Source: Chitinophaga agri (GTDB lineage Bacteria; Bacteroidota; Bacteroidia; Chitinophagales; Chitinophagaceae). From it: a DNA stretch of 64,000 nt. The position numbers and the translations under genes are program-made. Each line of letters begins with the position of its first letter. Position 1 is the first letter of the stretch. Positions 53,800 through 61,516 of this stretch are shown here, one piece after another. The DNA is taken from contig NZ_CP048113.1 of NCBI RefSeq assembly GCF_010093065.1, positions 3,224,001 to 3,288,000 on the forward strand, read 5' to 3'. The notes below the pieces were generated by a model that was not told the DNA's origin, ran no database searches, and saw nothing but the letters and a program-made list of their open reading frames with translations.

Positions 53800-56700
53800 T
53801 ATTTTTTAAATTTGACATTCACGTTCACACCATAAGTACGTGTACTTGGAAGGCTTGTACCTTCTATACCAGCATAGTTAATGAGTGAAGAAAATCCTGC
53901 TTCAGGATCGATATTATCAGATTTACGCATAAGGGTAAGCAGGTTACGTGCTACCAGTGATACACCAATAGATTCGAATGGTGTTTTACCCAGTACTTTG
54001 CTACCCAGTGTGTAACCTAAAGTCACCTGACGCAGTTTTATGAAGTCAGCATCCAGTACGCTGTTCTTGGAGATCTTATTCGCATATGCCTGGTAATAGG
54101 ACTGCGCGTCTACTCTGGTCGTGTTTTTCACACCAGTGCTTTCGATCACACCATCTACTACGATACCAGTTTCTCTTCCTTCCAGCGTCAGCTTGTCCAG
54201 TCCACGGAATACAGCGTAGTCTTTGGTAGCAGACAGGATCTTCGCACCGAACTTACCATCTATCAGGAAGGACAGGTTGAAGCCTTTAAAGGAGAAGTCA
54301 TTATTAATACCACCAAAGAACTTAGGCAGTACACTACCCATTGGTCTGAGTACACCGTCATTGATCGGTAAACCGGAGTTATCCAGCAGTACTTCACCTT
54401 TATCATTACGTTTGAAATCATATGCCAGGATCTGTGGACCCGCCATACCTTTTACCAGCGCAGTGTTCGCATTCAGCGGACGGTAGGTGCCCAGTGTCAG
54501 TACAGTACTGTTACTGTTTTCACCGTAGATGTCCAGGATCTTGTTCTTGATATACGTACCATTCACAGAAGCATTCCAGGTGAAGCTTGAATTAGATACG
54601 ATCGTACCGTTGATCTGCGCTTCAAAGCCAGTGTTCTGGGTAGAACCGGTTGGGAAATAAGCCCTTTCATATCCGGTAGATGGGGAGATCGTACCCTGAA
54701 TGATCTCGTTCTTCGTTTTACGATGGAAGTAAGCGAGATCCACGCCTAATCTGTTTTCGAAGAATTTCAGTTCCAGACCTACTTCCGCTTCTTTCAGCGT
54801 AAATGGTTTCAGGAACAGGTTTGGCAGTGTAGAGGAGAAATCACCGGTACTGATACCACCGATAGTGCTTCCTACATTGTAGTAAGACTTGGTGATATAG
54901 GCATCTACCGGTTCACCACTCGCATTCGCGTAGGAAGCGCGTAACTTACCATAGTTCAGTTTAGGAATGCGTACCAGGTCGGAGAAGATGAAGCTACCAG
55001 ATACAGATGGTACGAAGATGTTTCTGTTGCCACTCGGCAATGTAGAATACACATCATAACGACCAGTTGTACCGATAGTCAGGAAACCTTTATAAGAGAA
55101 GTCAGCAGTGTAATAAGCGGACTGCGATTCTCTTGATTCGTAGTCGTAGTTCCTGCTGAAATTTGTAACGTTGCTGTAGGAATACACATAAGGAATGATA
55201 AACTGGTTACCGGCTACACCAACCATTTCCCAGGTTCTTTTACGGAGGTTACCACCGACAGCCAAATCTACCTGCAGGTCTTCCACAACATTCTTCTTGA
55301 AACCGATCAATCCATCCGCGTTGAACTCAGTAGACTGTTCATTACGCAGGTCCAGGTCACCACTCACCGTCGTACCGTTAGGTAAGGTACTGGTGGAGTA
55401 GGCGGTACCCCATGGCGTTACCTTAAATTTACGGTCATTAATGTTGTCATAACCAACACGACCCTGTGCATATAAGAAGTCAAACAGGTCATAACGTACA
55501 GTCAGTGCAGAGATCCAGCGTCTGCGGTCGATGTTGTTCACAAACTGATTGACTACAAACCATGGATTGGTTACATAGTTATCATCAGTCCATACGATCT
55601 CACGGCCATTGTTAGCAGGATTATAACCTGGTTTTAACAGGTCTTCATTGATGTTAGTTGCCAGGAAGATACCGTTGTTCGCATTCAGCGGACCATCACT
55701 CAACTGAGGGCGGTTCTTGGAGCGGTCATCGATATAATTGACCATCGCGCTCAGTTTCAGCTTGCTGGTCAGGTTCTGGTCAACATTCAGGTTAAAAGTT
55801 TTACGTTTCAGACCACTGTTCCTTAATACAGACTGGTTATCCAGTGAAGAAGCAGATACACGGAAACTACCTTTATCACCACCACTGGACACTGCTATTG
55901 TATTGGTGAAAGACGGACCTGTTCTGTAGAAACGGCTGATGTTGTCATCTACAGCAGAATAAGCGTAGGAATTACCATCAAACTGTGGTGTCATAGAACC
56001 ATCCAGTCTTGACCCCCAGCTCAGACGGGTGCTGGACAGTGCGTCAGCAGCATTGGCAGGTTTCACACCATGCTGACCCTGACCATACTCGTATTGGTAT
56101 TCAGTAAAGTCGATCGCTTTATCCAATGTGTAGTTCATGTTATATTCCACCTGCATGGTACCTTTCTTACCGCTCTTGGTAGTGATGAGGATCACACCAT
56201 TTGTAGCACGTGTACCATACAACGCGGAAGCAGATGCACCTTTCAGTACAGTCATGCTTTCTATATCATCAGGGTTAATATTAGAGATACCATCACCGTT
56301 ATCGGAACCACCCCACTCACCGGCAGCACCTCTCTGGGAGTTATCCATCGGTACACCGTTGATAACGTATAACGGGCTGCTGGCGCCAAAGCTGGCCATA
56401 CCTCTTAACAGCACACGTGCAGAAGAACCGGGACCACCATTTGTGCCACTCACGCTCAAACCAGCCACGCGGCCACCGAGAGAGTAGGCAACGTTGGTTT
56501 CACGGGCCTGTGTTAATGCAGCACCATCTACTTTGGTAACAGAGTATCCCAGTTTTTTCGATTCTTTGGAGATACCTAATGCCGTTACAGTGACTTCACC
56601 TAACTGAGAAGAAGACTCTTCCATGGTGAATTCAACTGTGCTTTGTCCGGCAGCTACTTTAATACCTTTGGATGTATATCCTATCAATGATGTTTCAAGT

Positions 56701-56909
56701 GTTATTTCTCCCTCCGGTGCATTCTTCAGGGTGAATGCGCCATCTGCACCAGTAATGGCATAAATGTTCTTTCCCTGTACCTTGATGCTTACGGAACCAA
56801 GTGGGGCGCCGGATTTGGAATCTTTGACAGTTCCCTGCAACTGCCTTGTTTGAGCAAATGCTACCGTGGAAAGCAACATTGTAACAAACAGCAAATGTAG
56901 ATGTCTCAT
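53799..56909 (-). CDS. SusC/RagA family TonB-linked outer membrane protein
   Basis: 1,036 residues. A signal peptide (1-19) precedes a carboxypeptidase-regulatory-like domain (~24-100, LQGTVKDSKSGAPLGSVSIK), a plug (~110-240 with GRVAGLSVSG, VLLRGMAS, PLYVINGVPMDN, IESMTVLKGASASALYGTRATNGVI) and a long TonB-dependent barrel ending in KFKK. The STN domain is absent, so it is not controlled through an anti-sigma N-terminal contact. It imports an oligomeric ligand together with the SusD protein whose start overlaps. The 940 bases upstream should hold the promoter. The last residues FKK are slightly atypical for a barrel end. Confidence 0.95.
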   Translation of the reverse strand: MRHLHLLFVTMLLSTVAFAQTRQLQGTVKDSKSGAPLGSVSIKVQGKNIYAITGADGAFTLKNAPEGEITLETSLIGYTSKGIKVAAGQSTVEFTMEESSSQLGEVTVTALGISKESKKLGYSVTKVDGAALTQARETNVAYSLGGRVAGLSVSGTNGGPGSSARVLLRGMASFGASSPLYVINGVPMDNSQRGAAGEWGGSDNGDGISNINPDDIESMTVLKGASASALYGTRATNGVILITTKSGKKGTMQVEYNMNYTLDKAIDFTEYQYEYGQGQHGVKPANAADALSSTRLSWGSRLDGSMTPQFDGNSYAYSAVDDNISRFYRTGPSFTNTIAVSSGGDKGSFRVSASSLDNQSVLRNSGLKRKTFNLNVDQNLTSKLKLSAMVNYIDDRSKNRPQLSDGPLNANNGIFLATNINEDLLKPGYNPANNGREIVWTDDNYVTNPWFVVNQFVNNIDRRRWISALTVRYDLFDFLYAQGRVGYDNINDRKFKVTPWGTAYSTSTLPNGTTVSGDLDLRNEQSTEFNADGLIGFKKNVVEDLQVDLAVGGNLRKRTWEMVGVAGNQFIIPYVYSYSNVTNFSRNYDYESRESQSAYYTADFSYKGFLTIGTTGRYDVYSTLPSGNRNIFVPSVSGSFIFSDLVRIPKLNYGKLRASYANASGEPVDAYITKSYYNVGSTIGGISTGDFSSTLPNLFLKPFTLKEAEVGLELKFFENRLGVDLAYFHRKTKNEIIQGTISPSTGYERAYFPTGSTQNTGFEAQINGTIVSNSSFTWNASVNGTYIKNKILDIYGENSNSTVLTLGTYRPLNANTALVKGMAGPQILAYDFKRNDKGEVLLDNSGLPINDGVLRPMGSVLPKFFGGINNDFSFKGFNLSFLIDGKFGAKILSATKDYAVFRGLDKLTLEGRETGIVVDGVIESTGVKNTTRVDAQSYYQAYANKISKNSVLDADFIKLRQVTLGYTLGSKVLGKTPFESIGVSLVARNLLTLMRKSDNIDPEAGFSSLINYAGIEGTSLPSTRTYGVNVNVKFKK

Positions 56910-57680
56910 TATAGATTTAGTTTTTGGTTAGAGAATAGACAAGTGACAGACACTTGCGGGCATAGAAGATCCGGTCGCTGTGCGACATTGTTTCTTTTCA
57001 TTGTTCGTTCAGTTATAATTTGGTTGTTGTTAGAAAATACTTCCCCCTTATGCTATGTTGATAGCATTGATTACGCTTCCATTTGCTGATAATTTATTGT
57101 TAGTATACGTTTTTCACAACGCTATCTACCCACAATGTTAAAAAGACACTTATTCTTTTTACAAGATGATGAAGCCCCCACAAAGCAGGCAGATAGCTGT
57201 AAACTCAGTAGAAATTTGAGATCATTAATAATTGTTCATTGTTCCTACTTCCTGTTACAGACCGGATGTTAATTCTTTGTCTGATCTGATGCAGAAAGAA
57301 AATTGTTCAAAATAGTTAGCTGTTCAATAGTTTATATGTCTGAAAGTCGTAGTTACTCTTACGAGTAATACAATTCACTGTTACTGTTTGTTCCGAAAAA
57401 ATTATAAATGACAAGTTTTATACATGGACGGCACTTGCGCCGGATTTCATAACTGATTCACATCGACAATAGCTCTGGTTGTTCACTTTTATTTAACACA
57501 ATGAATGTACTTAATTTTAACATTCTGTACAATAACAATTGTGTAGTACATAATTATAACCTTTTGGACGGTTCACCAAATACTATTTTAACACATACTG
57601 GTTGTATGTAAACCGTTTTAGCCATAAGACTGTAAGGACTTTGGGGTCGGGGTACGCTGATAGGATTTTGACAAAAAAAA
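56910..57680. other. Long intergenic leader of the SusC/SusD operon
   Basis: About 770 AT-rich bases without a supported gene. The susC promoter and any control sites should lie here, but no unambiguous -33/-7 pair was found. Several short A/T tracts and repeated TGTTCATTGTTC-like words occur around 57225-57330. Confidence 0.5.
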
Positions 57681-57855
57681 CAGGGATCAGGAATTAGAAT
57701 CAGGAACTGGATGTTACCTGTCTACAACTATTGTTAACCGTCTGCAATTACTTTGAATGAAGTATTTGATCATTGCTGTAATATATGCATACAGGATATT
57801 AGCGTCGTCAGGTCATCCAATTCCTACTCCCTAGTTCCTGATTCCATTCCTAATT
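57681..57855. repeat. Inverted copies of a GGAATCAGGAACT-like short repeat
   Basis: CAGGAATTAGAATCAGGAACT at 57688-57708 and its near complement at 57832-57855 share the 12-mer GAATCAGGAACT. A related word, AATCAGGAATTGGGAATCAG, is at 59938-59957. The right arm ends at the GH43 stop codon. Confidence 0.45.
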
Positions 57856-58825
57856 ATTTCAATTTGTCTCTCTTCACCCCTTCATTCGTCATTTTCACCG
57901 GAATGATATGCCCGTTCTCATCAAAGTGGATCTCGTCGATACAGGTCACACGGTGGTTAGCATGCGTTTCTGTCAGCGGCCGTCTGTGGTAAACGATATA
58001 CCAGCGGTCCGTACCTGGCACATTGATCATGGAGTGATGTCCTGCACCTCTGGCGATGGTCGAATCCTGTTCGAGCACCCTGCCGATGCGTTTGAACGGA
58101 CCTACCGGAGAGTCGGCAATCGCGTAAGCAACCGCATAATCAGGACCGGTCCATCCACCTTCGGACCACATGAAGTAGTATTTACCATTACGGATGAACA
58201 TAAATGGCCCCTCTACATATTTATCCGGTGTTATTTCCTTAAATGTAGTGCCGTCTTCAAATGGCGTAAATCCTTTGAAGTCGCTGTTGAGTTTTGCGAT
58301 ATTACAATGCTGCCAGCCACCATATATAATATAGTATTGTCCATCTTTGTCATGGAAGACAAACTGGTCTATTGGCTGTGCCTTATTATAGAACTTATCG
58401 ATCAGTGGTTTACCCAGGTAATCTTTATAGGGACCTTCCGGTTTGTCGGCCACTGCTACGCCGATCCCCCCTTCTTCGTTATCGCTCTGGATATCATTCG
58501 CGGCAAAGAAGAAATAGTACTTCCCGTCTTTGTTGACAATAGCAGGTGCCCACATGGCCTTTTTAGCCCACTTTACAGCGGCAGTATCCAGTATATGCGG
58601 ATGTTTCTTCCATTTAATCAGGTCACGGGAAGAAAAGGCATCAAAAAACACCTGTTTTTCATATTTGTCGGAAAATGTAGGATATACCCAATATTCCTTA
58701 CCCCAGATGACTCCTTCAGGATCGGCATACCATCCCTGCACAATAGGATTACCGGCTGTTTTTTGTGCAGCTGCAGGTAAGGAGGCAGCGGCGGCCAGTG
58801 CTAAAATCGTTAAGACCTTTCTCAT
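57854..58825 (-). CDS. Glycoside hydrolase family 43 protein
   Basis: 323 residues from MRKVLTILAL with a signal peptide (1-20). The five-bladed propeller triad of GH43 is visible: Asp35 in WYADPEG (general base), Asp153 in QPIDQFVF (pKa modulator) and Glu205 in YVEGPFMF (general acid). Such enzymes release arabinose or xylose from plant polysaccharides; subfamily cannot be set from the sequence. No carbohydrate-binding module is attached. It is divergent from the ECF sigma/FecR/SusC series at 59382 and may be controlled by it. A longer frame to 58975 is not supported. Confidence 0.88.
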   Translation of the reverse strand: MRKVLTILALAAAASLPAAAQKTAGNPIVQGWYADPEGVIWGKEYWVYPTFSDKYEKQVFFDAFSSRDLIKWKKHPHILDTAAVKWAKKAMWAPAIVNKDGKYYFFFAANDIQSDNEEGGIGVAVADKPEGPYKDYLGKPLIDKFYNKAQPIDQFVFHDKDGQYYIIYGGWQHCNIAKLNSDFKGFTPFEDGTTFKEITPDKYVEGPFMFIRNGKYYFMWSEGGWTGPDYAVAYAIADSPVGPFKRIGRVLEQDSTIARGAGHHSMINVPGTDRWYIVYHRRPLTETHANHRVTCIDEIHFDENGHIIPVKMTNEGVKRDKLK

Positions 58826-59381
58826 AAATATAATTTCCAGTTTAAGCCACAATATAATAACTGCAATACAGTGATTATATACCATTAGTCCATTTTCCCG
58901 ATAAAAAGGCCGGCTATTCCCCCAAAGAACGCTACCAACCGGTGAGTTATCCACAGCGCATCTCACTCCGAGCATCCGTTTCCCCTACCAGATCATGTTA
59001 AAATAACATCAGCGAAACAGCACAGCTCAAATAAGCCTCCTTATCTGTAGCTGATTGCAGCGTTTTGAAGGAACAAGCGACGAACAAGCGACCTGCTAGC
59101 GACGAACTAGCGACGGCCAACCATGGGTGAAGAAATAAGATAGAATGGTTTAAAATGGTATTATTTTCACTTACAGCACTTGGAAACGATGCGGGTACAT
59201 CGCTGGTCTAACAGATCAGGTAGCGAACGCCCCAGTCCCCTCTTTACATATACTATCCTGTTCATATATCCGCAAATCGTCAATCGAAAGCCATTATTCC
59301 TACAACCCATTCATCATTTCGTACTCTTCCGATATCATTTTTTGTTCCTAATTTTACCGCCAGCATTCAAACGATAGGAAA
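58826..59381. other. Divergent regulatory region with helically spaced AGCGAC repeats
   Basis: No gene is supported. AGCGAC occurs at 59076, 59087, 59098 and 59109, each exactly 11 bases apart. The rest is promoter DNA for the GH43 and sigma genes. Confidence 0.55.
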
Positions 59382-59939
59382 TTGTCAAATTCATCCTTAC
59401 CAGAGGAGCGGGAACTATTAAGGCAGATAGCCAGGGGTGACGAATCTGCATATACACTTGTATTTAACCACTACAGCAAACAGGTGTTCAATGCGGCCAT
59501 GCTTTATCTGAAAAACACCACACCGGCCCGGGAGGTCGTACAGGAAGTTTTTCTGAAAATATGGCTGAAAAGGGAAGCTATGTCCGATGTGGAAGACCTG
59601 ACCGGCTATCTCTTCATCCTGACCCGTAATCATATATATGACAGTTTCAAAAAACAGGCGACCCAGCTGAAAGCAGTCGACAACTTCGTTCAACTACAAC
59701 CCGACGCCATTGAAGATACCGACTACCGCCTCCAGGAGCGGCAATATGACCATTTATTAAACAGAGCGGTGTCCAGCCTCCCCCCGGAACGCAAAAAGGT
59801 CTATATCGCCCGGAAAGAGGGACTGAGCAATGAAGAGATCTCCCATAAAATGAATATCTCCATTCACACTGTTAAGAAGCAGATGCAGCTGGCCGTGCAG
59901 ACGGTGAGGAGCTTCGTGAAACAACAACTGCATATTTAA
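59382..59939 (+). CDS. ECF-type RNA polymerase sigma-70 factor
   Basis: 185 residues. Region 2 is YTLVFNHYSKQVFNAAMLYL with VQEVFLKIWLKRE, and region 4 has LPPERKKVYIARKEGLSNEEISHKMNISIHTVKKQ. No ATG is in frame near the start; the frame begins with TTG at 59382 giving MSNSSLPEE, the best available start. It is followed by a FecR anti-sigma factor and an STN-containing SusC, the transenvelope signalling arrangement in which ligand binding at the outer membrane releases the sigma factor to transcribe the uptake genes. Confidence 0.92.
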   Translation: MSNSSLPEERELLRQIARGDESAYTLVFNHYSKQVFNAAMLYLKNTTPAREVVQEVFLKIWLKREAMSDVEDLTGYLFILTRNHIYDSFKKQATQLKAVDNFVQLQPDAIEDTDYRLQERQYDHLLNRAVSSLPPERKKVYIARKEGLSNEEISHKMNISIHTVKKQMQLAVQTVRSFVKQQLHI

Positions 59940-60136
59940 TCAGGAATTGGGAATCAGCTTCATATGCACTAATAATGACAGACTAATAAAAAAGCTACCT
60001 TTTTTAAAAGAAAGGCCAACCGTTTCCCCATCCCTAATCCTCAACTCACTGGTAGTCAATCCTAAAAAAAACTTTTCGCCTGAATACTCCTTTCCATTCC
60101 GGGGATCGTCTTTATTTCTATCAACCAGTGCCGTCT

Positions 60137-61321
60137 ATGACAATATCAGAAATAAAGCGATTGCTAGAAAAGTATAAACGTCGTGACATCACTCCCGAAG
60201 AGTACCTGCAATTAATGCAGGCCGTTCAGGACGAAGCTTATACTGCCGCCATTAAAGCTGATATAATGGATACATTATACAGTGACACACCCGATATGGG
60301 GTGGGATAACGGTCAGGCAAACGCCCTGCTGGAAGGTATTTTCAATGAAGGTGCTGCTGCCACACGCCAGCTGCGGGTGATAAAACGCAACAGACTGGTA
60401 TATGGTTCCATGGCAGCCGCTATTGCAGCAGGGATGATCGCTACAGCCGTGTACTATGTATCCGCAACGCGGAAAACGGTTACGCCGGTAGTAGCTGTTA
60501 AAGAGGCGCCTCTCCTGCCAGGATCTAACAAGGCGATGCTGACACTGGCTGATGGCACCACGATCCCGCTGGACAGCGCCCGGAACGGCGCACTGGCTCA
60601 ACAGGGTCACACCCGGATCACGAACAAAAACGGAACGCTTAGCTATAATGGCAGCGGTGCAGGAGAAAAAGTGATGTACAATACCGTGGTCACCCCGCAT
60701 GGCGGACAATACCAGCTGACCCTTGCCGATGGTAGCCGGGTATGGCTGAATGCCGCCAGCAGCATCCGGTTCCCAACTGCCTTTACCGGCAAAGACCGTG
60801 ATGTAGAGATCACCGGGGAAGTGTATTTCGAAGTTACACAGCAGGCCAATCAACCCTTCCATGTGAAGGTGAATGACATGCAGGTAAACGTATTGGGTAC
60901 GAGTTTCAATATAATGGCCTATCAGGATGAGCAGACCATTAAAACCACACTGGTGGAAGGGGCCGTGCAGGTAAAGCATGGCAACGACGCCAGTATACTA
61001 AAACCAGGTCATCAGGCCAGTCTGTCAGACAGGAATGATCATTTTGAGATCTCTCCCGCTGATATGGAACAGACCCTTGCCTGGAAAGAAGGCAAGTTTC
61101 GCTTCAGGAATACCAATATCAGGCACATTATGCGACAGCTGTCGCGCTGGTACGACATCGAGGTGAAATACCAGGGAGATGTCTCCGATATTGACCTGAC
61201 CGGCGTTATCTCCCGGAGAGAAGAAGCCGGCAAATTATTAGCCGCGCTGGAAGCAACTCAAAGGGTTCAATTTGAGGTCAGCGGGAACAATGTGACCGTC
61301 CGGCCCTGGCGACAACGGTAA
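60137..61321 (+). CDS. FecR family anti-sigma factor
   Basis: 394 residues from MTISEIKRLL. The cytoplasmic N-terminus (KYKRRDITPEEYLQLMQAV) binds the sigma factor; one membrane helix lies at about residues 88-108 (LVYGSMAAAIAAGMIATAV). The periplasmic FecR domain follows, with TPHGGQYQLTLADGSRVWLNAAS, GEVYFEV and FHVKVNDMQVNVLGTSFN, and the C-terminal domain FRFRNTNIRHIMRQLSRWYDIEV, which contacts the STN domain of SusC. It lies 197 bases after the sigma gene and 195 bases before the SusC gene. The whole gene is intact, unlike the remnant at 14618. Confidence 0.93.
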   Translation: MTISEIKRLLEKYKRRDITPEEYLQLMQAVQDEAYTAAIKADIMDTLYSDTPDMGWDNGQANALLEGIFNEGAAATRQLRVIKRNRLVYGSMAAAIAAGMIATAVYYVSATRKTVTPVVAVKEAPLLPGSNKAMLTLADGTTIPLDSARNGALAQQGHTRITNKNGTLSYNGSGAGEKVMYNTVVTPHGGQYQLTLADGSRVWLNAASSIRFPTAFTGKDRDVEITGEVYFEVTQQANQPFHVKVNDMQVNVLGTSFNIMAYQDEQTIKTTLVEGAVQVKHGNDASILKPGHQASLSDRNDHFEISPADMEQTLAWKEGKFRFRNTNIRHIMRQLSRWYDIEVKYQGDVSDIDLTGVISRREEAGKLLAALEATQRVQFEVSGNNVTVRPWRQR

Positions 61322-61424
61322 TACCTTCAGGACCGAAGGTGACCGCATTATGTAAAAACTAAAATTCTTTTCCAGTTATGACCACGTAAGAAAATAACGT
61401 ACTGTCAATTCCCGGTAGAAAAAA

Positions 61425-61452
61425 CCGGATTCCGACTGCCATCGGAACCCGG
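61425..61452 (+). promoter_or_regulatory. Hairpin in the SusC leader
   Basis: CCGG-A-TTCCGA and TCGGAA-C-CCGG pair around a 6-base loop, 65 bases upstream of the SusC start, between FecR and SusC. It may stabilise the message or attenuate read-through. Confidence 0.45.
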
Positions 61453-61516
61453 TACAAATTGGCTACCCATTTCCGAAACGTTTGAAAATAGATTATTAAG
61501 CCAAGAACACAAAAGT

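Noticed and set aside
57908..58780. 290-codon open frame on the plus strand
   Set aside because: It is antisense to the GH43 gene, shows no family pattern, and the GH43 frame has a signal peptide and catalytic triad.
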